Shown here in pieces: positions 32,537 through 45,599 of a DNA stretch of 64,000 nucleotides. Under the pieces are notes generated by a model. It was not told where the DNA came from. It was given only the letters and a program-made list of their open reading frames with translations, and did not search any database. Within the stretch, counting starts at the first letter, position 1. Each line of letters starts with the position of its first letter. The translations under genes and the position numbers were made by a program. The stretch is from Ischnura elegans (lineage: Eukaryota; Arthropoda; Insecta; Odonata; Coenagrionidae): the NCBI RefSeq assembly GCF_921293095.1, contig NC_060246.1, positions 109,658,941 to 109,722,940 on the forward strand, in the 5' to 3' direction.

Positions 32537-33246
32537 CATCTAGTATACTTTGGTAATGTAACTTCCCGAATGATCCGCATACATGTTTTAACTTATTAAA
32601 TTATTATGTATCTCATTTAGAGAGAATCCCTACCTCGCTACTATATTGCAAAGGAGACATATGTAATTTTTAAATATCTTTAAGGAAGCTTCTTTCCCCA
32701 TTTGATTTTTTGTGACTCTATTTTTTGTCACCATTGAGTTTACTGTTGATAACCCTCACACTTCTATGGATGGAGAAGGACTATTGGAAAAATTTTTGGA
32801 TTGAAAGATGATGAGATATGAAGAGACAGAGAGAGATATTCGAAGATTGAGTGCGTGGGAGAGGGAGTAGCTTTTCAAAGAGAGGGTGGAGGTGAGGGGA
32901 GGTCATTGGAGCGGTTGAGGAGAAAGCGGCGGTGGTTAAAGGGCGTAGCCCGCGGGCATCATTCTAGACATCGGAGAATGAGCTCCCTCTTGAATCAATT
33001 AGTGTAATGATATCCATGGACCCATTTTAATCATTCCTCTGAAAACCCTTGAAATGGTTGGATATCTTCATCACCCTTGAGGGTGAAAGTATACTGTTCC
33101 GTATTCAAAACTTCACGCCGCAGAAGTCAAAAATGAAAATTATAATTTATCCAGTGAAAATATTTTCCTGCATCACTACCCACTTTGTATAACCTCCCTC
33201 TTGTCTTCTGTATTCACCCTCCAGCTCTCAGAAAGTATTTTTTTTT
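32537..33246. other. non-coding, no gene recognised
   Basis: AT-rich, with a purine-rich segment at 32820-32950. Nothing else identified. Confidence 0.4.
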
Positions 33247-33281
33247 AACGTTTCGCTTTGAGCTTGCGTTCTAGGAACAAT
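33247..33281 (-). repeat. probable single-arm relic of the palindrome core
   Basis: On the minus strand, CCTAGAACGC, a nine-base loop, GCG and GAAACGTT follow the plan of the cores in insertions a-e (CGC pairs with GCG). No palindrome or target duplication is visible around it, so it would be an eroded copy. Short match, so chance is possible. Confidence 0.35.
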
Positions 33282-36200
33282 GGAAAATTAGGGCCATCAC
33301 GAAGTGAGTGGAAAGCTTAATTAATTAATAGGTCTAGGTAATGGAAGACTACCCGTAATTATTTGAACAAGAATATTTGTCAAAATAAATGGAATTTTAA
33401 TGTAACCATATAGTTAACAGCCATCTTAAATTATCTATGTTTTCTTAATGTCATCCTGCAGTCGGTCATAACCTAATAGTCACTGCCTCATTTTCTTTGA
33501 AGCAATAGTTAATTTATTTACAATGATTAAAAAGTGTTGCTCTTCAAACTCGTTGGCTGTTACATTAACCTGCATAATGAAGTAGTCCCTAAAATTGAAT
33601 CATGAATATTTTAGTTTTCGTAGCTTTTCTTAGTAACTCTCGCACTCTTCAGCATTTCTCTATCAACGTTTCTTTGGTCAAACATAACATATGATAGGCA
33701 GATAAATTTTTCTATCATTGTGAAACAAGTGTAGCATATATTTATTTCATTAAGGATTTCCTTTTTATTTGTAATATAAAAATTGGCTGTAACGAGGTTA
33801 AATGCCGTTTCATCCGGTAGCCGGCAATATCGTGGCAGTAATACCGGGGGCGTTAGCAAATGTGTTCTTCTGACTCTCGTGCACCGTATTTTCCGAAAGT
33901 ATGACGTTACCTCATTTACAATAATTCTTTGGCGGTTCTATTTTCATCCACAAGGCGTTGGTCTTGAAATTCACGTCGTGGATATTTAAGTTTCCGTATC
34001 TTTCCCTGGTAACTGTTCAATTTCTCTTTTACCAACCATTCCAAATTTGGCGAATATGAGAGACCATTGTTTATTTTCTTAATCATAGCCCGACAATAGA
34101 AGGTTACTCGATAGTAGAACAAGGATATATTGGTTCAATGATGATCAGTTTTTTTTATATTTTTAATAGCAACTGGTTTTTATGGAGTTCAATGTCATTT
34201 TTCTTCCGGAAGCCCCCAAGTTTGCGAAGCTATACTTGGGACATATGTGATTCGGTTAGTTAGACGTCCGTGCATCGTATTTCCCGGAAGGAGGAGACGT
34301 TATTCACGGCGACTCTCTTCAAATACGCGGGGTGCAAACAAAGCTTCCCCTATGTTCCCCTCACTGCGGCGGCGGCATCGCCTTGGGCCGCTGCCAGAGG
34401 AAAACCTTCGTCCTTCGTCAACGCCTTCAACGAAGAATATCCGATGAAATCCCAACGCTCTTCTCTCAACACGCAGCCACCGTGTCGAAGGGAAATGGGA
34501 GCACAGCAGCGTTTACGTAGGTACGCCACGAAGGGATAATAAAGTCGCACGAACAAGGGTGAGGATACATGAGGTCGTTGGAGGAGAAAATTGGAGGGGC
34601 GGGGCTGGCTGGGGTGGAATGGAAGAATATGGAGACGGAGAAGATGAGTGCAAGGATGCTGGGGAGAGGGGTTCCTTCGCATGGAGTGGTCCATCGCGAG
34701 ATTAGGAGAGCTGTTTCACGGCGTAGGAGGGCCCCTGTGGAGCGGTTATGTAGGGCATTAGCGTGCGAAGGTATGTTATCAGAGAGTACCGTGAGGGGTA
34801 AATGTGGGGAGCCGAAAGAGGAAGGTGATATTTGGCAGGAAAATAAAAGTTAGTTTTTGTTTAATAACATGTATTATATCGCGGTCCATATATATCAGAA
34901 TGTAATCACTGCATTCACATAAGTTATTATTACTAAAAAATGATGCAAAAAGTGTGCTTAAGTTCAAAATTCTAATCTTCATGGATCAAATAACTGATTG
35001 TGAGTGATTCCGCAATATCATCGGAGAAACATTGAGCAAAACAACTTGCCTGTTTTTTCTACCTTGATGCTACAGCTACAATTAAAAGAACAGTTATATA
35101 GGCGTAGTAAAATTACGAGGAATATTATGAAATAACAAACTCAAGTGCCAGGCGCTACGGAAAACAAATTTTAGATCAATTTCTTTAAGCATTAATGTTG
35201 TTTATGAGGTATTCAGTGCGCTAAATGGATACGCTAAACGCCACGGTTAAAGAAAAAATAAACGCTCATCTGTTCTGGTTATTAATTAGATCAAATGAAA
35301 TTAAATATCAATTTCCTCCATCACTCATTCATGTCAAGGAAAAATATTTACTTCCTTCCTCATCATGGTCATGAATAGACGGTGAAGTTTTTATGGGCCT
35401 CCGGCTGATTATCTCCACCAATCAAGCTGTGCTTTCATCCAAAAGTGTCTCTTATATATCATATAGAGTCTAAATCAAGGATATTTAAGGGGAGAAGCGA
35501 ATGGATGACTGTAACGATCGCATTCCTGTGTTATAATAGATTTTATTTTGCCTATTCCTATAATATAAATCATAAAATGATTCATGCGTAGGAATGCAAC
35601 GGAAACGTGTTTAAAAGTAGAGAATGTAATTTGGCCTTGGTCGTTATGGATGGGATAAAAAATCGACCAAAAAAGTTAAAATTGAGAAGGAGGAAGAATA
35701 AAGACTGCAACGGAAAGGATTTGTCCAGTGCGAGCGATTTAGCTCTCCAGCAGGCGCTCACTTTTCTGTTCCACTTAATCTCTCAAAAAAGCGATGCGAA
35801 ACAAAGTGCGTTAATTGGACTCGTAGCCTCCAGCACGGTCGCCAGCCTTCCTTTTTCTACCGAACCGCTTTTATTTAACGTGGGAGGGAGAGAGTTTGGG
35901 CAAGTAGCAGTTTTTCTCATTTCAATACGTCCGGAGCGAAAACAGAAAGAAAAAATATTACTGAGAATAGTTCTTTGGGTTTATTCCAAATAAGAGATTA
36001 TTTTTATCAAAGTTATAATGCTAACATACCTTTCGCAGAAATACATTGGCTTTACCAGGGCTCTTACGCATCAAACAAAAAACAGCTAAAATTGACTACA
36101 TCTATAATTGTAATCATTGAAACTCATGCGCTAAAATCTGAAATATTTTAAATGCAATTTAAGCATTATTATTAAAATATTAAGTCATAGTAATTATGTT

Positions 36201-36379
36201 GATAACCTAATAAATACGGTAATTTTAATTTTGGTGCATTGAATTCGTGTAAAATCTCTTATTTGGACCAAACCTCGAGAGATATCCACCATAAAACTAC
36301 TTAAATAGTCAAGAAAGATTCCTCATACGAAAATAACATCTAGAATAGAGGGCGGATGGATTTCTTTGGCTGCGCAGTG
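33282..36379. other. non-coding, no gene recognised
   Basis: An open frame of 128 codons at 35607-35993 is basic at the start and hydrophobic later, with no recognised domain and no splice or promoter support. The 34200-34850 section is GC-richer with frames on both strands. Neither is called. Confidence 0.4.
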
Positions 36380-36895
36380 TATCACGTTCCCCACCCCTCT
36401 TTCCTCCGTCCCACGCCTTGCTCGCAATCACTCGCTACATCTTTACCCTCCCCCCACCTGCGCACCTCCCCTCGCCTCCGCCCAATGACTTTCTCATACC
36501 AGTCATATTAACGTGCATCCATCATCTTCCTCTTTTACCCCCCAGATGTCCTCCGCCCTCCTTTCCCCTCATCCACACTATTCAACGGTGGACCAATCCC
36601 TTCCAACCCCCAACGCTTCTCCCTTTCCCCCACACCATCAAGGAGAAACTCTGCGAAAGAAAACATTGATTCTCACCAGTGGAAGTAATACGTCCAGACC
36701 TTCCTCCTCCATCCTTCTTCTTTTTCCAATTCCATTCTCTTCGCCTTTCACTGTCTCCCCTTTCCATCTCCTACCCCGACCTATCTCTCTTTTATTCCCC
36801 CTACCTATCTCTCCCCCACCTTCATCCCTTCCTCTGCGACTCTTTCCTAAAATTTCATGCCTCTCTTTTCGTGAGAGACCCTTTTTTTCTTGAAA
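36380..36895. other. pyrimidine-rich tract
   Basis: About 500 bp of C+T-rich plus strand (CCTCCCCCCACCTG, CTTCCTCCTCCATCC). Three overlapping open frames arise from it. They are composition artefacts. Confidence 0.6.
36590..36700 (+). repeat. diverged local duplication, copy 1 (partner near 37.19 kb)
   Basis: ACTCTGCGAAAGAAAACATTGAT then CACCAGTGGAAGTA matches CCTCTGCGAAAGAAAATGTTGAT then CACTTGTGGTAGTA at 37190-37270, about 580 bp away in direct orientation. The second copy is where insertion d landed. Confidence 0.6.
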
Positions 36896-37189
36896 ATCAG
36901 AGAATCATGGCATGGAACTCATTCCCAACTTCTACCTATGGACAGATGCGCGTCTCTGCGTACGTTTGACCATATTTTAACTGCTTCAATGTTAAGCCGA
37001 CAAAAATTAGTTTGAATGAAAAATCGACCGCGTGAGAACTCATTAATTTATGACATTCTGTGAAGAACTTTAAGGCATGCGCATTGCTTTGATTGTCGTT
37101 CTGCACATATTAGTTATTTAATTGAAATTTCGATTCCTTCAGTTTTGTTCGATACTAAGAGGAGCGGTGTTATGATTCATAAAATCCTC

Positions 37190-37276
37190 GCCCCCACATT
37201 TCCCATCACACACCGTAAAAGACAACCTCTGCGAAAGAAAATGTTGATACCCACTTGTGGTAGTATCCTCTCTTTT
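37190..37276 (+). repeat. diverged local duplication, copy 2, next to insertion d
   Basis: Second copy of the 36590-36700 segment. It runs directly into AGTATCCTCTCTTTT, the left copy of the 15-bp repeat that flanks insertion d. Confidence 0.6.
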
Positions 37277-37647
37277 TTTTCGTATGAAGATTTTCACAGC
37301 TTCTTTTATCAATGCTGGTGGTGGTTCTCGGGTATTGCTATGTAGGTAACATTTTCACTCAACGTTTCACTCCTCCTACTGGGAGCGTTATCAAGGGAAT
37401 CAAACGCTCTCAACGCTTCTTGATAACGCTCCCAGTAGGAGGAGTGAAACGTTGAGTGAAAATGTTACGTACACAGCAATACGCGAGAACCACCACCAAT
37501 CATAATTCTGGTGACACGCACTCACAGTTAGAGGATGATCCATACCAAACAAAAGATGATAATCAGCAAATCTTTTTCTTTGAAGAAAGTTCACTCTTAA
37601 TTGAGCAAGAAGTAACTTTAATTGAAAATGAAAGTATCCTCTCTTTT
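37262..37647. mobile_element. palindromic insertion d with 15-bp flanking repeat
   Basis: Two 79-bp arms (37317-37395 and 37419-37497) are nearly perfect inverted repeats around a 23-base loop. Each arm has the shared core: CTTGATAACG, a CTCC/GGAG stem, then GAAACGTTG (37360-37395 minus, 37419-37454 plus). The direct repeat AGTATCCTCTCTTTT occurs at 37262-37276 and 37633-37647. If it is the target duplication, the insert is 356 bp and extends well beyond the palindrome on both sides. The pyrimidine-rich repeat is less decisive than those of insertions b and e. Confidence 0.78.
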
Positions 37648-40600
37648 CTACTTTTGATCACTCGCACCGCGTCACCCCTTCGCCCGTCTCCTCACATTCC
37701 ACACTATCCTTTTCTTGAGCGAGTACCCTTGGATCGGAGAGAATCAAGGTACGGAAATCATTTCTAAAGACCATTGAATGAAAGATTCAGATCTGTCACT
37801 TACTTGGACAATGCTGTGTCTTATACATATCAGCATAGCTGAGCCATTAATGGAAATATGAAGTCAAATTTATGACTTGATAGACGACAAGTTGCTTCAT
37901 TGTCGCCAAAACAAAATCAATAAATTGTCGTATTGACTGGCAGATTCGAATTCGGATAAATTTCTTCGACAAAAATGCTAGTTAGAAGCTAACCAAAATA
38001 ACCGGGTGAACTCGGACCTTCGACCAAATTTAGAATTCAAGACGATAAAATTACTAAGTATAAAATACAAATATTTCCTAACAATGTAACAGACCAAGTG
38101 CATAAATCTTATCGATCATTTTTTATTTGAAATTGTTTGAAATTAGGTTCTGGCGTCTCCTTCAGGAGAGTTGGCATTCTTGATTAAACAAACACTTCTG
38201 CACGTCCGCAACTGCAAGAAAAAAAGAAGCCAATTTTGTGTTAAATAATTTTCGAGTGCCAATTTTTTTACTTAATGACATGACTGCTCCGTAAAAGCTG
38301 CCTGACTGCACACTCCGCGTATTCTGAAGTCGTCAAATTAACGGACTCATCTCCTTGAATAATTATTACGTGCCATGATTACGTATTATAATGCGCACGC
38401 CGTCCGTTTGTACCCCGGTGACGATGAAAAATATGTCTTCTACATATACCAAATGCGGACAAGTGTTTTCCGGATGAGATCGATCGGTATGTTTGCTCGT
38501 AACTTGTTGAATTTTTACAGTTTAAAAATCTCAAAATATGGAGTCTTTAATTACATTGATTATCGATAGCTAACCTGGAAATTATGTGTCCAACGCTCCC
38601 TCAAGTATTCGAAGAATAAATCATGAAGAAATAACTATTGGAATCAGTTCTTCCTTTGCTTCATAAATAAATATTAAACACAGTATTAATATAAATAATA
38701 ATCTTATTCATCTCAAGTTATACACGTCGATTTTGTCTCTTTGACAGATTGATATTATCCTGTAAATAATCAACAAATTTTAACCATTGACAATCTCTTT
38801 GCTTATTTCTTTTAATTTAAAGTAGCAATTGATTAAATCATTTACTTCAACTAGAATCAATCTCCCATCCTTTGACACAAATACACCATCTTATTTTATA
38901 ATAAATTCATAGAGCAAATTTTGTTGGAGGTAAAACCCAACTACTGAAAAATTCAGTTGCGATAAGGATTGTTTGAAAAAAAGAACAGCAGAAAATTATT
39001 GATTTAAGACTACTAAGACATTTTTAGATTTAAGATTTAAGACTAAGATATTAAGAACTCACTTCGACAATTGACATTAGTAATTTTTACAGAGTACAAA
39101 TTTTGCAGTCCCTTCAATATTAAATAAGACGTATAAACTAGATTCGCGATATAATTTTGGCAATACGAAACTTACTGCTACTTTTAAAATGATACATAAA
39201 CCAGTTCCTACGATATTACCGCTTGGACGTACGTAAGTGCTGGTGACCGCATGGGTACACATTATTAATTCACTGTGTGTAAGTATACGGCGTTATGACA
39301 TGATATTGCGTTTTATTAAAAATTTAATTGATCCTATGGTCACTTAATAATTAAAATTTCTATTCCTAAAAGTCCTTTAGAAAATCTTCCTCCACGCACC
39401 TCCGCATGGTTTTACAGGCGGACTCTAATTTCAGCATGGAAAAAGCTAATTATTGGACTTAAAAATGTTAAAGCCCGATCGTAATTATTCGCATATTATT
39501 CAGAGTAATGCTACTCGATCGGTAAACCAAAATAATAGGATATATTATGATAAATAAATGCATGAAAAAGTTGTTATTTGTATGTAAAAACATACAAAAT
39601 GAAGGAGGTTTCAGGCACAGTGCACACACGGTTCAATGCTCTTCGAGTACGCCTAAGGAAGTCCTTTTCGCAGACCCCTGCTCCACTTTGGCTCTTACTC
39701 ATCCCTCCCACCCCCAACTGCCCACCCTCCCCTACTCGATCGGCGTCCATTACTCCCCCCATTTCCCTCCATTTTCATACAGCTCTCTGTCGCCAGCATC
39801 GTTGCTCATCTGTTTCTCTCCTTGGGGCCATCGATCTCTTCGATTTCTCCTCGTTTCCCCTTGCCTTTTCCTCTCTTTTTCTCACGACGGACGTCCATTC
39901 TTTCCTCTCCCCTTCTCTTTCTCCTTTCTTATTGTCAATGGGGAACGATGGATCTTGAAATTACGACGGGATACCCGTGGCGTACAGATTTTTCCAATCT
40001 TCTTTCCTCTCTTCCTCTGATGTATTATATGTGCGCCCCTTTGCAGTTGCCTCAAGCAGCGCAACAATTTATATTGCATTGAGAGGTTATATTACATGAA
40101 TGTAGTACAATGGTGACCTTGTGATATAGAGAACTGATGAAAACAAAGATGTAATTCGACAAATGGAACTCTAGTTTAAAATTTAAGACCAAGGCATCAA
40201 AAAATTTCAGAATTTGATTCTGGGCTTATCAATTATTTTCATTACCCTCGTAGGATACAAGACGTATTCCTGATTTTTAGCATTCATTTTTTTCACTCTA
40301 TTGGTTGTTTATCTAATCATCTAACTACATAATTTGGCATTAAATATTTAATATCACAAGATGCATTCAGAGAAAGTAATCGTTACAGTCACCGCAAGTA
40401 ATTTGAAATAGAATTAAGTACAACTATTCAAACAATTAATTGATTACATGTTGCCATGGAAATGAAGGAGATTTTATTGTATTTGTTGCCATAAAATACT
40501 GCTCATGAATTTCCCAGCATATCACATTAACTTAGGTGATAACTAGAAACTTTAAAATTTTACTGATTTGGTCTAGCAACAAATGGTGAGATATACATAC

Positions 40601-42162
40601 TCTATGAATAAAACATTTTTTCCAGAATCTTCTTGTTATTTTTCTCAATTCCTGAGTACTGCGAATGATCGTAACTTTTCCAGATTCATTACCGAGAAAA
40701 ACCAACTAGAATGGTATGCATCATATTTTATCAAGGTAAATATCGGAAATATTCTAAATCTCAATTGCTGAATATCACTCATAACACGTCTATGGTCAAC
40801 ATTGAAATTATCTGTAGTTTGAAAAAATATTGAAAACTATATATATATAGATGCATGATGTGGAATAATGAACCCATCTCTGGAATTGTATGTACCTACA
40901 ATAAAAATAAGCTATGATATCTCATACAGAGGGTAGCGTTGGCTAGAAATATTTCTTCTGAACAAATATTCGTACAAAAATAAGATAACATTTCCCTTTG
41001 CTGTCCAATTACGATAAAGTTCCAGAATTTCTCTAATAATTTCATTTTTGTACCATGGTATACTTACGATTTATGATAAAATGATGGGGTAAAAACATGG
41101 TATTATTATTTATTGGGTATGCGAGATATTGAAATATACATATTTCCTCTTTATATGGCCTCCAAACTCCAAATTCTAATGAGAAATATACATAACGCTT
41201 CCGCTTAATATTCTTATTCCCTTTATTGTAAATGCCAATATAAATGCAGTCGCGGTAAAGAACTAGGGTGTGCTAAAATTTACGGTATCTTTATATTTTT
41301 TCCTGAAAGCCCCACATAAACTATGAATCGTTGAATCAGCTCCTCGTAATCAGCCTCAAACTGTGTGCCTTCTCTCGGGAAATCTTGACGTCATTCATAA
41401 CGTTAAGAATCCCACGAGGGAAAAATTTAAAACGCGTGAGGTGATTTATATGAAGAAGCTCATTTTCCTTCCAGATAACCCACTTCAATCTCCTCTCTGT
41501 ATGTTTCATTTTTCTGCCTCCACCATGGCTTGAGGTGCCCATGAATAGGGCTTGGACTGTCTGCCGCGCAAAATATTGGGAACATAAAGTTGAAGATGCT
41601 GGACCATATTGGTTTGGGGGAGCTCGGACAGAGCCTCTTCGGGTGGAGGAGCAGCTCATTTGAAGGGGAACGATTCGCTGGGGTTTTTTTCGGTCGGAGA
41701 TTTGCGCTGAATTCCCATTGGACAGTTCTCCACTCCTCTCCCACTCCTCCTGAGCCCACTACGGTAACAAAAGGTCCTTATCGGCTGCTTCTCTCTCTTT
41801 CTCTCAACCCAACCACTTCTTCCTCATCTCAAGCTCACTCCCCTCTTTCTCACTGCGACTGCTTCCACCTCAAGTCCCAGATGCATTCCCGCTCCTTCTG
41901 AAGGCGCATACTTTACCCAACCACTCACCTACTCTACCATATATTTAAACCTAAGAAGTCATTGAGCCGACACTATGCGCGGTATATGTCGATTTCCATT
42001 CCATTGCAGAAAGTTAGCAGGATTCATTTCCTACAGAAGGCTGCTCAGCTTATGATACATATCAATGGCAATTCCAAGTTCACTCATGGCAAAATTAAAA
42101 AGTCTAATCCTTGGCATATTATCATCATTTATTAGTTATTTCAAGGAGTACCTACCCCTCCT
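37648..42162. other. non-coding, AT-rich, with pyrimidine tracts
   Basis: A C+T-rich tract at 39660-39955 gives long spurious frames in two phases. Another pyrimidine-rich patch is at 41735-41900. Elsewhere the DNA is AT-rich. No gene, RNA or repeat family was recognised. Confidence 0.5.
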
Positions 42163-42221
42163 GGCTTTCGAAATTATTATTATTAGTATTCTACCGATTA
42201 AGGTAGGTTTCCATGGAGTGT

Positions 42222-45003
42222 TCAAGAAGTGATGTAGAAGCCTCCCTTTCCTTCCAGCACTGCCTTCTTCAATTCACTGTAAGGCCTAATCCCTTTCAAT
42301 CTATCTAAAAATCCTATTCTTTTCCTTCCCCTCCCACGCTTCCCTAACATTCTACCCTCTAACACCATTTTCAACATCCCCTCCCCGCTAAGCATTAACT
42401 CCATCCATACCTTCTGTCTCTTCCGTATCTCATCTAAAAGCTGCCTCTCCTCACCCGCCATGTCCAGCACTTCGTCGTTCCTTTTCCTCTCCGTCCATTT
42501 CACCCTCTTCATTCTTCTCCATACCCACATCTCGAATGCCTCCAATCTTCTCTCGTCCTTCTTCCTCAGTGTCCACGTTTCCGCACCGTAGAGAGCTACA
42601 TTCCAAATCCAACTCTTCACTAACCTTTTCTTTAAACTCTTACATAACGATCCTCTCAGGAGCTCCTTCCTGTTCATGAACGCCTCCTTTGCTAGCGCAA
42701 TTCACTTCCTGATGTCCTTGCTACTGTGTCCGTTTTTCTCTAATGTGCTGCCCAAATAGTTAAACTGCTCTACTTGTTCAAGTTTTTCCCCGCCTACTTT
42801 TATCTTGAGTCTCACATTCCTCGCTCACGATACTTTACAAAACCGCATTGCCTTACTCTTCTTGTGATTAGCCCTCATCCCATACTCCTCGCACCGCTCG
42901 TCTAACGCATCCACTAGAGCCTGTAGTCCCCGCGCTGACTGGCTAATCAGCGCCGGATCATCCGCGAGCCTTACCGATTTCAACATCATTCCACCCACTT
43001 TCACTCCAGCTTCCAACTTGTCCCACGCTTCTCTTACCATCTCCTCAGCGTATACGTTAGAAAGCAGCGGTGGTAGAGGACAGCCTTGCCTCACACCTCG
43101 GCCAATGCTTGCCCACCCAGATTCTCCGTCCGCTACCCTCACTTGCGCATCTGGGCCATATAAAGATTACGTATCAGTTGTCTATCCCTCCAATCTACAC
43201 CTATTCTCTTGAGAATATCCATTAACATAACCCAGTTCACCATATCAAACGCATTCTCAAAATCCACGAAACAGGCATGGTCATATTCTAGGTCCCTCTC
43301 CACGAGGGATCTCATTATTGCTATTGCATCACCAGTTGACTTCCCTTTTCTGAAACCAAATTGATCTTCACCCAAATACTCGTTTGCCCTCGCCTCCATT
43401 CGTCTGTTCAATATCCTCAGTACCACTTTTGCCGCATGCGATATTAGGGTGGTAGTTCTTTAATCTCCGCATTCCACAGCTTTCTTCTTTTTCGGAAGCG
43501 GAATTGAAACCGTCTTCACGAAATCCTCCGGCCAAAATCCCTCCTAATAGATTCTGCGCACTTGTTCGAAAAACCTTTTCTTACCTTCCTTCTCTAGATT
43601 CTTCAGAAGCTCACACGGGATATTGTCCAAGCCTACTGCTTTCCTAGCCTTCATATCACGAAGTGCTCTCTCAATTTCCGAATCTAATATCCCCGGCCCA
43701 AGATTATCCTCCTCCACTGCACTTTCCTCCTCTAAACTTAATCTCTCCGGCCTGTTTCTTTCGTCATACAGATCCTCCACGTATTCCTTCCATCCACTCT
43801 GTGCCTCTTCTCGCTTGGTTAGCATCCTCCCATCTTTAGCCTTAATTTTAGTCATAGCTTATCCTCTTTTGCCGCCCGATAGCTACTTCACTTTGGCGTA
43901 CAACGCGCCTACTTCTCCATCCTTCTGGAACTTTTCCATTTCCTCACACTGTCTTTTCCTCCAAGCCTCCCTTGCCCACTTAGTTTCACGTCGTAATCGA
44001 TTATTCAATTCCCTATACATTCTCTTGCCCTGCTCTGTGTCCACGTTCTTCCACTTCCTTCTCTCCTCCATTACTTTTACCATTGCCTCCGTAACCCAAG
44101 GCTTCTTTATCCTTCTACTGTCAACGTAGCCAATTGACTTTTCCACCGCATTGGCTATTCCAGTTTTAATCTTATCCCATCTTTCCTCAACAGTCTACGT
44201 AATTTCAATCTCCCGTATACTAATGTCCACTAGTTCCTGATATTTTCTCCTCATACTCCCCTTCAGCGCTTCTGCATTCCATTGTGATGAATAACTTGTT
44301 TCTCTTGCAAAATTATGCTGCTTTCTCACCTCTGTCGTTCCGAATTCCTAATCCAAATTCTCCTATTTCGTTTCCATCCCTCCCTTCCCCGACTGAAGCG
44401 TTCCAGTCCCCCATCTCTACCAGATTTTTCTTACCCGGTGTGTCTCTAATTATTTCCTCGAGCTGTTCATACACCTCATCTAATTCTTCCTCCCTATGGT
44501 TGCTAGTGGGCATGAAAACTTGGACCACCACAAGGTTGGTGGGCCGCGCCGCAATTTATACCACCAGAATCCTATCGCTTACCTGGTCTATACCTACCAC
44601 ACGCTTACCCATCTTCCCGTTTAATACTAAAGCTACCCCTCGCTGGCTTTCCTGCCCTCCACTATATATAACCCTATACCCATCACTCCAGTAGTCACCC
44701 CCATCCCTCCACCTCACCTCGCATAATCCTAAGATATCTATCCTCCCTTTATCCATTTCCCTTTTGATATTTTCTAACTTCCCCGCCCTCACCATAGTCC
44801 TTACATTCCACGTCCCTACATTTATAGCCGACTTCTTCTTCTCCATCTTCTTCGTCTTCTTTTCTTCTCTCTTCATTGATGCTGTTGCTGCTGATGAATG
44901 ATAAGTCTCTGCAAGGATTTCGCATGTTGACGACGTCGACCTCGCTGACATTATCACGTGGACTACCTTTCGTCTGGCTCCTACCCTTCGACCTATCTGG
45001 CAT
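42222..45003 (-). pseudogene. RTE-like endonuclease-reverse transcriptase, multiply broken
   Basis: This relic once encoded the LINE endonuclease and reverse transcriptase for target-primed insertion. Minus-strand pieces in order: an acidic leader; an AP-type endonuclease with GTWNVRT, the catalytic-region CEVRW and GDWNAS (44957-44313); a linker (44146-43544); RT fingers and palm with GFRKGKST, FVDFENAFD and GVRQGCPLPPLLSN (43426-42950). The palm motif is LADD where YADD is expected. Last comes a C-terminal region with YGAETWTLRKKDERRLEAFE (42677-42222). It has at least five in-frame stops (for example at 44556 and 43883) and at least two frame changes. It cannot encode a working enzyme. The complementary plus-strand frames are shadows. 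Confidence 0.9.
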
Positions 45004-45009
45004 GGGTGT

Positions 45010-45378
45010 TAGGGTGGTGCGAAAAAACTCAAGTTACAAATTGAATGTCGCTATAGCGCGGAAAAGTTGCGATACGTTTGTACAAGAAAAACAAGAAAGA
45101 ATTATTAAAATCGGACGTCATCTTCAGATCCCGCAAAGCACCTGAAAAAATGGCAAAAATGAAAAAAATTGTTTTTTTTTCATGGTAAAAAAATAAAATA
45201 AACTTTATATTTTTAACTCTATAGCAAATTCTTATTCCAAACGGCATATGTTATAATTAATAATAATAATAATAAATAGATGGTTTTAAACAGTTATATC
45301 CGATCGTGCAAGATCATTCAAAATGTATAAATTTTGCAATTAGGCCGATTTTTCAGAGTTGTGTAATAATTACTTGAG
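45010..45378 (+). repeat. left terminal inverted repeat of the nested transposon
   Basis: The outer 210 bp are very similar to the reverse complement of the right end, with blocks such as AAGTTGCGATACGTTTGTACAA shared exactly. The inner 90-370 bp section diverges, then matches again at CAGTTATATCCGATCGTGCA and CCGATTTTTCAGAG. The inner (AAT)n run at 45259-45281 has no counterpart in the right repeat. Confidence 0.9.
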
Positions 45379-45599
45379 GTAATATTTTAGTCTAAAATAC
45401 ATTTTTGATTATGCAGCTCTTCCTTTGTTAAGATATGATTTCATAATATATAAACATCCCGGAACTCGCCGCTGGTCTTACTTCGGGTTCCACCCACACC
45501 CTTCCCTCAATCCAACCAATGAGGGTTAGTGCTACTTACAATATTTACATTTTTTGTCCTACTTTTAACTTTCAGTTTTTGAACGCTACTTTGTACTAC

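Noticed and set aside
35607..35993. 128-codon frame as a host gene
   Set aside because: No recognised domain, no flanking splice or poly(A) signals, and a skewed basic-then-hydrophobic composition.
43623..44129. 168-codon plus-strand frame within the LINE
   Set aside because: It is the complement of the recognised minus-strand endonuclease/RT linker, whose motifs explain the open frame.
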